From assembly GCA_903879645.1 (NCBI GenBank), contig CAIRMK010000083.1, positions 1-32,742 on the forward strand: a stretch of 32,742 bases of DNA. Reading direction: 5' to 3'. Position 1 is the stretch's first letter, and each line of letters starts with the position of its first letter. The position numbers were made by a program, and so were the translations under genes. Positions 16,327 to 24,155 of this stretch are shown piece by piece. A model generated the notes under the pieces. The model was not told the origin of the DNA. It did no database searches and was given only the letters and a program-made list of their open reading frames with translations. The DNA comes from an uncultured Bacteroidota bacterium (GTDB lineage: Bacteria; Bacteroidota; Bacteroidia; Flavobacteriales; Flavobacteriaceae).

Positions 16327-16334
16327 CAAAAATA
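16327..16334 (-). promoter_or_regulatory. Candidate -7 box for the Nramp-USP gene
   Basis: On the minus strand this reads TATTTTTG, matching TAnnTTTG, 19 bases upstream of the start codon at 16308. No clear -33 element is visible. Confidence 0.4.
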
Positions 16335-16376
16335 CAAATATTAAATTCTTTATAACATCATAACAAATCTTTATGA

Positions 16377-16391
16377 TTAGAATCATTCTAA
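16377..16391. promoter_or_regulatory. Perfect 7-1-7 palindrome, Fur/PerR/Mur-type operator candidate
   Basis: TTAGAAT-C-ATTCTAA is a perfect 15-base inverted repeat with the 7-1-7 symmetry of Fur-family sites and only a few changes from the PerR box (TTATAATnATTATAA). It lies in the 159-bp divergent region between the Nramp-USP and bacilliredoxin genes and covers the -33 region of the latter. A Fur-family metal or peroxide sensor could control both genes. Confidence 0.5.
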
Positions 16392-16407
16392 AAACAAGGA
16401 TTCTATT

Positions 16408-16415
16408 TATATTTG
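16408..16415 (+). promoter_or_regulatory. -7 promoter box for the bacilliredoxin gene
   Basis: TATATTTG is a full match to TAnnTTTG, 52 bases before the start codon. The 7-1-7 palindrome lies 16 bases upstream, over the -33 region. Confidence 0.6.
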
Positions 16416-16467
16416 CAAAAGATTTTTAAATCTAATATTTGATATCTAATATTTAAAATTAAAAAAT

Positions 16468-16878
16468 ATGTATCCAGAAGAAATGGTAAAACCAATGAGA
16501 ACAGAACTTTCTGACGCTGGTTTTCAAGATTTATATAACGCAACGGAAGTTGAAAATGCTTTAAAAGCTGATGGAACTACTCTAGTGGTTATCAATTCGG
16601 TTTGTGGATGTGCTGCTAGAAATGCTCGTCCAGGAGCAAAAATGAGTTTAGAGGGAGAAAAAAAACCAGATCATTTAGTGACGGTTTTCGCTGGTGTTGA
16701 CAAAGAAGCAGTTGATGCTGCCCGCCAACATATGTTCCCTTTTCCTCCATCGTCTCCAAGTATCGCTTTGTTTAAAAATGGAGAATTGGTGCACATGTTA
16801 GAACGTCATCACATTGAAGGAAGACCTGCTGAAATGATTGCTGAAAACTTAAAAGATGCTTTCGCAGAATTCTGTTAA
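16468..16878 (+). CDS. Bacilliredoxin, BrxA/BrxB (YphP/YqiW) family
   Basis: The 136-residue thioredoxin-fold protein has the family start [14 protein letters not shown] and the redox motif C46-G-C48 in [15 protein letters not shown], which defines bacilliredoxins. In Bacillus these remove bacillithiol from oxidised proteins. In Bacteroidota the same family is widespread, and the partner thiol here is not shown by the sequence. The C-terminal [17 protein letters not shown] and HHIEGR segments are also typical. It is a single-gene unit with its own promoter and terminator, divergent from a Mn/Fe importer, consistent with an oxidative-stress role. Confidence 0.93.
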   Translation: MYPEEMVKPMRTELSDAGFQDLYNATEVENALKADGTTLVVINSVCGCAARNARPGAKMSLEGEKKPDHLVTVFAGVDKEAVDAARQHMFPFPPSSPSIALFKNGELVHMLERHHIEGRPAEMIAENLKDAFAEFC

Positions 16879-16899
16879 AACTTTCATTCTTAAAATTTC

Positions 16900-16936
16900 A
16901 ACCCTGTTAGAGTTTAAAATTCTGACAGGGTTTTTT
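16900..16936 (+). terminator. Rho-independent terminator of the bacilliredoxin gene
   Basis: AACCCTGTTAGA (16900-16911) pairs with TCTGACAGGGTT (16921-16932) with one T-G wobble, followed by more T. It ends 22-58 bases after the stop codon. Confidence 0.85.
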
Positions 16937-16949
16937 AATAAATTTATTT

Positions 16950-16957
16950 TACATTTG
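16950..16957 (+). promoter_or_regulatory. -7 promoter box for the trhO-trhP-ferredoxin operon
   Basis: TACATTTG fits TAnnTTTG and lies 79 bases upstream of the trhO start, just past the preceding terminator. No clear TTTG -33 element precedes it at the usual distance. Confidence 0.5.
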
Positions 16958-16988
16958 CACTCGAATTCTTCCATTTAGAATTCTGCAA

Positions 16989-17008
16989 AGATGCGATGTA
17001 TCGCGTCT
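16989..17008. repeat. Palindromic repeat in the trhO leader
   Basis: AGATGCGAT and ATCGCGTCT pair over nine positions (one T-G wobble) around a two-base centre. The core resembles, from memory, a GCGATnnATCGC palindrome dispersed in many bacterial genomes. It lies 28 bases before the trhO start codon, inside the expected 5' untranslated region, so a hairpin there could affect translation. Confidence 0.5.
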
Positions 17009-17036
17009 CACATTCTAACCTTAAACTGTTTATAGC

Positions 17037-18395
17037 ATGCAACTGTACAACACCTTAAGCGCAGAAGAAAGAGCACAATTAATCGATGAAGCCTGTAAAC
17101 AACGACTTACATTGTCTTTCTATGCGTATGCCAAAATTGAAGATCCTAAAAAATTTCGTGACGATTTATTTCTAGCTTGGAACAAACTCGATGCCCTTGG
17201 TCGAACCTATGTTGCAAAAGAAGGGATCAATGCCCAAATGTCAGTGCCAGCCGAGAATTTTGAGGCTTTCCGAGAAACTTTAGAGGTTTATGATTTTATG
17301 AAAAACATTCGCTTGAATGTAGCTGTGGAACATGATGACCATTCCTTTTTAAAACTTACTGTAAAAGTTCGTGACAAAATTGTTGCCGACGGATTAAGCG
17401 ACGAAACTTTTGACGTTACTAATATTGGTGTCCATTTGAAAGCAGCAGCATTCAATCAGATTTTAGAAGACCCTAACACTATTGTTGTAGATTTTAGAAA
17501 CCATTACGAAAGTGAAATTGGTCATTTCAAGGGAGCAATTACTCCTGATGTGGAAACTTTTAGGGAATCTTTGCCAATTATCAACGAGCAATTGAAAGAA
17601 TTTAAAGAAGATAAAAATCTAGTGATGTATTGCACCGGTGGTATCCGTTGCGAAAAAGCTTCAGCCTATTTCAAACATCAAGGATTTAAAAATGTTTTCC
17701 AATTGGAAGGCGGTATTATCAATTATGCCAAACAAATCAAAGAAGAAAATTTAGAAAGTAAATTCATAGGAAAGAACTTTGTTTTCGACCATAGATTAGG
17801 AGAACGAATTACCGAACATATTGTTTCGCAATGCCATCAATGTGGAAAACCTTGTGATAATCATACCAATTGTTTGAATGATGGCTGTCATTTACTATTT
17901 ATTCAATGTGATGACTGTAAAGCCGCAATGGAAAACTGTTGTTCTACGGAATGTTTAGAAATCACACATTTACCTTTGGCAGAACAAGTAAAGTTGAGAA
18001 GTGGTAAACAAGTTGGAAATAAAGTTTTTAGAAAAGGAAAATCGGAGAATTTAAAGTTCAAACATTCAGGAGAACTATCCGACAAGCCTTTAGCTGTTGC
18101 CAACAAATCCAATGACATTCGTCAGAAAGTAAAAATCAAAAAAGTACTTGTTGGCAACGTTCAACATTTTTATGTAAAAGCTCAAGTTGGACTTTTCATC
18201 ATTGAAAATAACGAATTAAACATTGGAGATAAAATCTTAATTTCTGGTCCAACAACAGGAAATCAAGAAATGATTTTAGAAAAAATGTTAGTAAACGGAA
18301 ACGAAAATTCAGTTGCTAAAATTGGAGATAAAGTTACTTTTGAAGTGTCTTTTAGAGTAAGATTATCTGATAAATTATTTAAAATTATAAGCTAA
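17037..18395 (+). CDS. trhO: tRNA uridine(34) hydroxylase TrhO with an extra U32-type C-terminal domain
   Basis: TrhO makes 5-hydroxyuridine at tRNA position 34 using oxygen. The 452-residue protein has the N-terminal acylphosphatase-like part with RTYVAKEGINAQMSVP. A rhodanese domain (about 135-235) carries the active-site loop YCTGGIRC (C199, C205), and a Cys-rich segment follows (C266-C306, CHQCGKPCDNHTNC and onward). Typical TrhO proteins end soon after this, at about 320-350 residues. Here a basic linker leads to an extra domain (368-451) that aligns without gaps with the end of the next gene product, TrhP. The start ATG follows the leader hairpin. The stop overlaps the trhP start by one base. 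Confidence 0.92.
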   Translation: MQLYNTLSAEERAQLIDEACKQRLTLSFYAYAKIEDPKKFRDDLFLAWNKLDALGRTYVAKEGINAQMSVPAENFEAFRETLEVYDFMKNIRLNVAVEHDDHSFLKLTVKVRDKIVADGLSDETFDVTNIGVHLKAAAFNQILEDPNTIVVDFRNHYESEIGHFKGAITPDVETFRESLPIINEQLKEFKEDKNLVMYCTGGIRCEKASAYFKHQGFKNVFQLEGGIINYAKQIKEENLESKFIGKNFVFDHRLGERITEHIVSQCHQCGKPCDNHTNCLNDGCHLLFIQCDDCKAAMENCCSTECLEITHLPLAEQVKLRSGKQVGNKVFRKGKSENLKFKHSGELSDKPLAVANKSNDIRQKVKIKKVLVGNVQHFYVKAQVGLFIIENNELNIGDKILISGPTTGNQEMILEKMLVNGNENSVAKIGDKVTFEVSFRVRLSDKLFKIIS

Positions 18396-19636
18396 TGACA
18401 ACTTCAGGAAAAATAGAACTTATGGCTCCAGCAGGAAATTTTGAATCAATGCAAGCCGCTTTAGATAATGGTTGCGATTCTATTTATTTTGGTGTCGAAC
18501 AATTGAATATGCGTGCCAGAGCAACCGTAAATTTCGTTTTAGATGATTTACCTGAAATCGCACGAAGATGTAAAGAAAAAAATGTTAGAACCTATCTAAC
18601 CCTAAATACAATTATCTACGACCATGATTTATCCATCGTAAAAACACTTTTGACCAAAGCTAAAGAAGCTGGAATTACGGCTGTGATTGCTTCAGACCAA
18701 GCAGTAATAATGACAGCAAAAACAACTGGAATCGAAGTACATATTTCAACACAATTGAATGTAACCAACATTGAAACGGTTAAGTTTTATGCCTTGTTTG
18801 CTGATACCATTGTGCTTTCTAGAGAGTTGAGTTTACGTCAAGTGAAAAAAATCACGGATGATATTGAAAAAGAACAAATCAAAGGGCCCAGTGGCAATTT
18901 AGTAGAAATTGAAATTTTTGGCCACGGTGCTTTGTGTATGGCCGTTTCCGGAAAATGCTATTTAAGTTTGCATTCCCATAATTCTTCTGCCAATCGAGGA
19001 GCATGCAAGCAAAATTGTCGCAAAAAATATATAGTTATCGACCAAGAAAGCGGCAATGAATTGGAAATCGATAACGAATACATCATGTCTCCAAAAGATT
19101 TATGTACACTTGATTTCCTTGACCAAGTCATCGATTCTGGAATAAAAGTATTGAAAATTGAAGGTCGAGGTCGAGCTGCTGATTATGTGGCAACAGTTAT
19201 CAAAACCTATCGTGACGCTATCGATTCCTATTATGAAGGGACTTTTACCAAAGAAAAAGTCACTACCTGGATGGAAGATTTAGCAACCGTATACAATCGT
19301 GGCTTTTGGAGTGGTTATTATTTAGGTCAAAAAATGGGCGAATGGTCCGAAAATCCTGGGTCAAGTGCCACACAAAAGAAAGTATATGTTGGAAAAGGAA
19401 TGCATTATTTTGTAAAATCAAGCATTGCCGAATTTAAGATTGAAGCGTATGACATCAAAAAAGGAGATAAAATTCTAATTACAGGACCCACTACCGGCGC
19501 ACAAGAATTAGTTATTGAAGATATGTTTGTAAATGATGTCAATTCAGACAAGGCAACTAAAGGCGATAGTTGTACCTTGAAACTACCATTCAGAATTCGT
19601 TTGTCTGATAAAATGTATAAAATTGTAGAAAACTAA
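18395..19636 (+). CDS. trhP: U32-family tRNA 5-hydroxyuridine synthase TrhP
   Basis: The 413-residue protein starts with the U32 signature ELMAPAGNFESMQAALDNG and contains the core EIFGHGALCMAVSGKCYLS with C181 and C188, then C204 and C208 in RGACKQNC, which are likely iron-sulfur ligands. TrhP (YegQ type) hydroxylates U34 of tRNA using prephenate and Fe-S chemistry. U32 members were once called collagenase-like peptidases; that name is probably misleading here. Residues 328-411 form the C-terminal U32 barrel domain, shared with the TrhO tail. RlhA-type rRNA hydroxylase is the alternative, but RlhA is about 650 residues, so TrhP fits better. One-base overlaps on both sides couple it to trhO and the ferredoxin. 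Confidence 0.88.
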   Translation: MTTSGKIELMAPAGNFESMQAALDNGCDSIYFGVEQLNMRARATVNFVLDDLPEIARRCKEKNVRTYLTLNTIIYDHDLSIVKTLLTKAKEAGITAVIASDQAVIMTAKTTGIEVHISTQLNVTNIETVKFYALFADTIVLSRELSLRQVKKITDDIEKEQIKGPSGNLVEIEIFGHGALCMAVSGKCYLSLHSHNSSANRGACKQNCRKKYIVIDQESGNELEIDNEYIMSPKDLCTLDFLDQVIDSGIKVLKIEGRGRAADYVATVIKTYRDAIDSYYEGTFTKEKVTTWMEDLATVYNRGFWSGYYLGQKMGEWSENPGSSATQKKVYVGKGMHYFVKSSIAEFKIEAYDIKKGDKILITGPTTGAQELVIEDMFVNDVNSDKATKGDSCTLKLPFRIRLSDKMYKIVEN

Positions 19637-19866
19637 TGGTCATTGTTACCCTTCAAAGAGACAAGTGCATTGGCTGCAATTATTGTGTAGAAATGGCGCC
19701 TGCACAATTTCAAATGTCAAAAAAAGATGGAAAATCGGTATTGATTAAATCCGTCAATGCCAAAGGTTTTTATACCCTAAAATCACCCGACCATACCATT
19801 ATAGAATATTGTGAATTGGCAGAAAAAGCCTGTCCAGTGAATATTATTACTGTAAAAGAAACTTAA
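19636..19866 (+). CDS. Small 4Fe-4S ferredoxin
   Basis: The 76-residue protein has C11-x2-C14-x2-C17 in KCIGCNYCVEMAP and C66-P in ACPVNII, the four ligands of a single [4Fe-4S] cluster; a further C59 lies nearby. It is a cytosolic electron carrier. It is third in the operon with one-base overlap to trhP, so it is the probable electron donor for TrhP. From memory, a ferredoxin (YfhL) is needed for the U32 paralogue RlhA in E. coli, which supports this reading. Confidence 0.9.
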   Translation: MVIVTLQRDKCIGCNYCVEMAPAQFQMSKKDGKSVLIKSVNAKGFYTLKSPDHTIIEYCELAEKACPVNIITVKET

Positions 19867-20029
19867 CGGCAACAATTTGTATTGAACACAAAATTCCAGA
19901 TTACAAGAACTAATTTCTACATTGGTTTTTGAAATTTTTTTATTGGAATTTATTTTATAAAAATACTATCTTTACCAATTAATCGTTTTTAAGAATTTAA
20001 GTTGCGTTTGGCAACAATCTAGATATACT

Positions 20030-21331
20030 ATGGCTTGTACAAACTGTTCTACGGGTACCAAAGACGGTACACCAAAAGGATGTAAAAATAATGGGACTTG
20101 TGGCACCGATAGCTGCAACAAATTAACGGTCTTTGACTGGTTGGGCAATATGAATTTGCCTACTGGCGAAGCGCCTTTTGACTGCGTCGAAATCCGATTC
20201 AAAAACGGACGAAAAGAATTTTACCGAAATACTGAAAAACTTACTTTAAGCATGGGTGATGTGGTGGCTACTGAAGCTTCTCCAGGTCATGATGTGGGTA
20301 TAGTAACCCTTACAGGTGAACTAGTTCGAATTCAAATGAAGAAAAAAGGAGTGAGTCTAACAAGTCCTGATATTCTTAAAATTTATAGAAAAGCCTCTCA
20401 AAAAGATATTGATATTTGGAAGGATGCACGCGATAAAGAGGAGCCGATGAAAGTTAAAGCGCGTGAAATTGCTATAGCTTTAAAATTGCAAATGAAAATT
20501 TCGGATATCGAATTTCAAGGAGATGGTTCTAAAGCCATTTTCTATTACACTGCTGAAGACAGAGTAGATTTCCGACAATTAATTAAAGAATTTGCACAAG
20601 TTTTCAAAGCTAGAATTGAAATGAAACAAGTTGGTTTTCGTCAAGAAGCCGCTAGACTTGGAGGAATTGGATCGTGCGGAAGAGAATTGTGTTGTTCTAC
20701 TTGGTTGACCGATTTTAGAAGTGTAAATACTTCAGCAGCTCGTTACCAACAACTGTCTTTAAATCCTCAAAAATTAGCCGGACAATGTGGCAAATTGAAA
20801 TGTTGTTTGAACTATGAATTAGATACTTATCTAGATGCTTTAAAGGATTTTCCTGATTTTGAAACCAAATTACATACCGAAAAAGGAGATGCTATTTGTC
20901 AAAAACAAGATATTTTTAAAGGATTAATGTGGTTTGCCTATACTGATAATTTTGCGAATTGGCATGTGTTGAAAATTGAGCAGATAAAAGAAATTATGGC
21001 GCAAAACAAAGAGAAAAAACGTGTTTCATCATTGGAAGATTTTGCTATTGAAATTATTGTAGAACAAGAAGCTAACTTCAACAATGCTATGGGACAAGAA
21101 AGTTTAACTCGTTTTGATCAACCCAAAAAGAGTAAAAACAAAAACAAAAATAGAAATAAAAACAAGGTAGCAGGTCCTAATGCTCCTCAAGGGCAAAATC
21201 AAAATAAAATCCCAAATCAAGGAAATCCAAATCCAAACCAAAATCAAGGAAACCAAAATCAAGGAAATCCAAACCAAAATCAACCGAATAGAAGACCTAT
21301 AATTATTAAAAAGAATGAAGATAAAAAATAG
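20030..21331 (+). CDS. ricT: RicT/YaaT family protein (PSP1 domain) with low-complexity tail
   Basis: The 433-residue protein carries the PSP1/RicT core (about 50-300) with the family Cys clusters GSCGRELCC (C216, C221, C222) and CGKLKCC (C253, C258, C259). In Bacillus the Ric complex binds Fe-S clusters and modulates RNase Y and RNA processing; the role in Flavobacteria is not settled. The N-terminus adds five Cys (C3, C6, C18, C24, C29). The last ~65 residues form a Lys/Asn then Asn/Gln/Pro/Gly low-complexity tail, probably disordered. The 3' end overlaps gldH by 17 bases. A weak -7-like box (TATCTTTA, 19967-19974) lies upstream. Confidence 0.85.
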   Translation: MACTNCSTGTKDGTPKGCKNNGTCGTDSCNKLTVFDWLGNMNLPTGEAPFDCVEIRFKNGRKEFYRNTEKLTLSMGDVVATEASPGHDVGIVTLTGELVRIQMKKKGVSLTSPDILKIYRKASQKDIDIWKDARDKEEPMKVKAREIAIALKLQMKISDIEFQGDGSKAIFYYTAEDRVDFRQLIKEFAQVFKARIEMKQVGFRQEAARLGGIGSCGRELCCSTWLTDFRSVNTSAARYQQLSLNPQKLAGQCGKLKCCLNYELDTYLDALKDFPDFETKLHTEKGDAICQKQDIFKGLMWFAYTDNFANWHVLKIEQIKEIMAQNKEKKRVSSLEDFAIEIIVEQEANFNNAMGQESLTRFDQPKKSKNKNKNRNKNKVAGPNAPQGQNQNKIPNQGNPNPNQNQGNQNQGNPNQNQPNRRPIIIKKNEDKK

Positions 21332-21800
21332 CATACTGTTTATTTTAGTAGCTCTTTTAGTTATTTCTTGCGACAAAAAAAGGGTTTTTGACGAATATAA
21401 ATCGGTTGGAAATTCTTGGCATAGAGATAGTATAATTACCTTCAAATTGCCAAAATTAGAAAGTGAAAAAAAATACAATCTTTTTGTAAATGTTCGAGAC
21501 AATAATGATTACCCTTTTGATAATTTATTTTTAATTGTGTCACTAGAGCAACCCAACAAAAAAATATTGGTTGACACTTTAGAGTATAAAATGGCAAATC
21601 CTGATGGAACTTTAATGGGGGATGGATTTACAGATATCAAAGAAAATAAACTTTTTTACAAAGAGAAAGTAGATTTTAAATTGAAAGGTGACTATAAGGT
21701 TCATGTCCGTCAAGCCGTTAGACAAAAAGGAAAAGTGGCTGGTGTGAATAACTTAAAAGGAATCACAGAAGTAGGTTTTAGAATTGAATCTATAGACTAA
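21315..21800 (+). CDS. gldH: Gliding motility lipoprotein GldH
   Basis: The 161-residue protein has a lipoprotein signal with lipobox LLVISC (C19) and the GldH features DEYKSVGNSWHRDSIITF and KGITEVGFRIE. GldH is required for gliding motility and type 9 secretion in Flavobacterium and is anchored to a membrane in the envelope. The order ricT-gldH-class A PBP is, from memory, usual in Flavobacteria, which supports the call. The gene overlaps ricT by 17 bases and is separated by five bases from the PBP gene, so all three are probably one transcript. Confidence 0.88.
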   Translation: MKIKNSILFILVALLVISCDKKRVFDEYKSVGNSWHRDSIITFKLPKLESEKKYNLFVNVRDNNDYPFDNLFLIVSLEQPNKKILVDTLEYKMANPDGTLMGDGFTDIKENKLFYKEKVDFKLKGDYKVHVRQAVRQKGKVAGVNNLKGITEVGFRIESID

Positions 21801-21805
21801 AAATT

Positions 21806-24040
21806 ATGGCACAAAAAAACATTTCTCAAACAAAAAAAACAACTCCAGTAAAAGATATCAAATACTATCAAAAGAAATTTTGGAGAGTATTTTTCTATAC
21901 TCTTGGAGGGATATTCTTGTTTTTCTTATTTGCTTCTTGGGGTCTTTTTGGTAAAATGCCTTCTTTTGAAGATTTAGAAAATCCAAACTCTAATTTAGCT
22001 ACCGAAATAATTTCTTCAGATGGAGTAACTTTAGGTAAATTCTACAATGAAAATAGAACCGCAATCAAATACAAAGATTTACCAAAATCTCTAGTTGATG
22101 CTCTTGTTTCAACAGAAGATGAACGCTTTTATGAACATTCTGGAATTGATGCTCGTAGAACCTTAGGGGCAGCGGTAAAACTAGGTTCCAATGGAGGAGC
22201 AAGTACTATTACACAACAGTTGGCGAAGCTTTTGTTCCACGGTGAAGGGTCTAAATTCCTTCCGTTTCGTATGATTCAAAAAGCCAAAGAATGGATTATT
22301 GCTGTTCGATTGGAACGCCAGTATACAAAAAACGAAATCATTGCTTTGTATTTCAATCAGGTGGATTTCGTCAATGGAGCTGTAGGAATTCGATCGGCTT
22401 CAAAAGTGTATTTTAACAAAGAACCTAGAGATTTGACCGTTGAAGAAAGTGCCATGTTGGTGGGAATGCTTACCAATCCTTCTTTTTTTAATCCAGTTCG
22501 TCGTCCTGAAAAGGCTATGAAAAGAAGAAATGTGGTTTTAGGACAATTGGTGAGAAATCATCATCTGGAAGAATCTGCAAAAAAATTACTTGAAAAAAAA
22601 CCTATTGCTTTAAATTTTCATCCGGAAAGCCATTTGGATGGAACTGCTACCTACTTTAGAGAATACCTTCGTGATTACATGAAGAAATGGGTAAAAGAAA
22701 ATAAAAAACCAAATGGAGAAGAATATGACATTTATGGGGACGGTCTAAAAATTTACACCACCATAGATTCTAAAATACAAGAACATGCTGAAGAAGCAGT
22801 TCAAGCGCATATTAAAAATCTTCAAGAAGAATTTTTCAATCAACAAAAAGGAAATAAAAATGCTCCTTTTGTAAATATTTCAGAGGCTGAAACCGACAAA
22901 ATATTCAAACAAGCCATGAAAAACTCTGAAAGATGGCGAATTTTAAAAGCGGATGAAAAAACGGATGAGGAAATCATAGCATCATTCAAAGTGAAAACAA
23001 AAATGACTGTTTTCACCTGGAAAGGGGAACGAGATACCATTATGACTCCGTTAGATTCTATCCGATATTACAAACATTTCCTTCAAGCGGGTTTGATGTC
23101 AATGGAGCCTCAAACGGGACAAATAAAAGCATGGGTTGGTGGAATCAATTACAAATATTTCCAATATGACCATGTGGGTCAAGGAGCACGTCAAGTGGGG
23201 TCTACATTCAAACCATTCGTTTATGCCACCGCTATCGAGCAATTAGGAATGTCTCCTTGTGATACCTTATTAGACGCTCCTTTCATGATACATAAAGGAC
23301 GCCATCATGTTACTGAAGACTGGGAACCAAGAAATTCAGACAATAAATACAGAGGAATGATGACCCTTAAAAAAGCGTTAGCCAATTCAGTAAATATTAT
23401 TTCTGCTAAATTAATTGACAAAACCGGACCAGAAGCTGTAGTGGCACTTACCCATAAATTAGGAGTGAATTCAGAAATTCCTGTGCAACCCTCTATTGCC
23501 CTTGGAGCTGTAGATATTACGGTACAAGACATGGTTGCAGCATATAGTACTTTTGCCAATCAAGGAGTTTACATTAAACCCCAATTTATCTCAAGAATTG
23601 AAGATAAGAATGGGGCTGTTATTTATGAGCCAGTTCCAGAGACCCATGATGTTTTAAATAAAGACGTTTCTTTTGCAGTAATCAAATTACTGGAAGGCGT
23701 AACCGAAGGTGGTTCTGGTGAAAGATTAAGAACTGAAGGTGGTGGTTCTGGCGACAATCGTTGGACTGGTTACCCTTATGTTTTCAAAAATCCCATTGCC
23801 GGTAAAACTGGAACTTCACAAAATCAATCTGATGGTTGGTTTATTGGTATGGTGCCAAATCTGGTTACTGGTGTTTGGGTAGGTTGCGAAGATCGTTCAG
23901 CACATTTTAAAAGTATTACTTACGGGCAAGGAGCTACGGCAGCACTGCCAATTTGGGGGTATTTTATGAAAAATGTTATGAGGATAAGGACTTACAAATA
24001 TCCAAAGACGATTTCCAAAGACCCGATAACTTCAATATAA
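21806..24040 (+). CDS. Class A penicillin-binding protein (PBP1A type), C-terminus altered by a frameshift
   Basis: This bifunctional cell-wall synthase has an N-terminal membrane helix (about 26-46), a glycosyltransferase 51 domain with the catalytic E104 in STEDERFYEHSG, and a transpeptidase domain with S466-x-x-K469 (GSTFKPF), S528-V-N530 and K667-T-G (KTGTS). It polymerises and cross-links peptidoglycan in the periplasm. As read, it stops at 24040 after RTYKYPKTISKDPITSI, which looks unlike the family. One base inserted in the A-run at 23969-23973 restores a 50-residue ending like that of related proteins. The catalytic domains are intact either way. Confidence 0.92.
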   Translation: MAQKNISQTKKTTPVKDIKYYQKKFWRVFFYTLGGIFLFFLFASWGLFGKMPSFEDLENPNSNLATEIISSDGVTLGKFYNENRTAIKYKDLPKSLVDALVSTEDERFYEHSGIDARRTLGAAVKLGSNGGASTITQQLAKLLFHGEGSKFLPFRMIQKAKEWIIAVRLERQYTKNEIIALYFNQVDFVNGAVGIRSASKVYFNKEPRDLTVEESAMLVGMLTNPSFFNPVRRPEKAMKRRNVVLGQLVRNHHLEESAKKLLEKKPIALNFHPESHLDGTATYFREYLRDYMKKWVKENKKPNGEEYDIYGDGLKIYTTIDSKIQEHAEEAVQAHIKNLQEEFFNQQKGNKNAPFVNISEAETDKIFKQAMKNSERWRILKADEKTDEEIIASFKVKTKMTVFTWKGERDTIMTPLDSIRYYKHFLQAGLMSMEPQTGQIKAWVGGINYKYFQYDHVGQGARQVGSTFKPFVYATAIEQLGMSPCDTLLDAPFMIHKGRHHVTEDWEPRNSDNKYRGMMTLKKALANSVNIISAKLIDKTGPEAVVALTHKLGVNSEIPVQPSIALGAVDITVQDMVAAYSTFANQGVYIKPQFISRIEDKNGAVIYEPVPETHDVLNKDVSFAVIKLLEGVTEGGSGERLRTEGGGSGDNRWTGYPYVFKNPIAGKTGTSQNQSDGWFIGMVPNLVTGVWVGCEDRSAHFKSITYGQGATAALPIWGYFMKNVMRIRTYKYPKTISKDPITSI

Positions 24041-24126
24041 AAGTGGATTGTTGGTCACCACAAAATCATAAAGAAAAAGACTCAACAAATATTGAAGAAC
24101 AAAATCCAGATGAGTTTGGACTTTAA
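23974..24126 (+). other. Displaced last 50 codons of the PBP gene (out of frame)
   Basis: Reading from 23974 in the +2 frame relative to the PBP gene gives CYEDKDLQISKDDFQRPDNF and then a hydrophilic ending NPDEFGL before TAA at 24124-24126. This resembles the usual C-terminal tail of flavobacterial class A PBPs. It joins the upstream frame if the five-A run at 23969-23973 is read as six. It may be a sequencing or assembly indel, a real mutation, or slippage at the A-run. Confidence 0.7.
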
Positions 24127-24155
24127 ATAATTGATAGAATAAATTCATAGTAAAT

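Noticed and set aside
16309-16386. Upstream in-frame start for the Nramp-USP gene
   Set aside because: It would place the -7 box and part of the 7-1-7 palindrome inside the coding region; the residues look like translated AT-rich intergenic DNA.
20001-20015. Hairpin GTTGC/GCAAC in the ricT leader as a riboswitch or regulator
   Set aside because: A five-pair stem with a five-base loop is too short to support a call.
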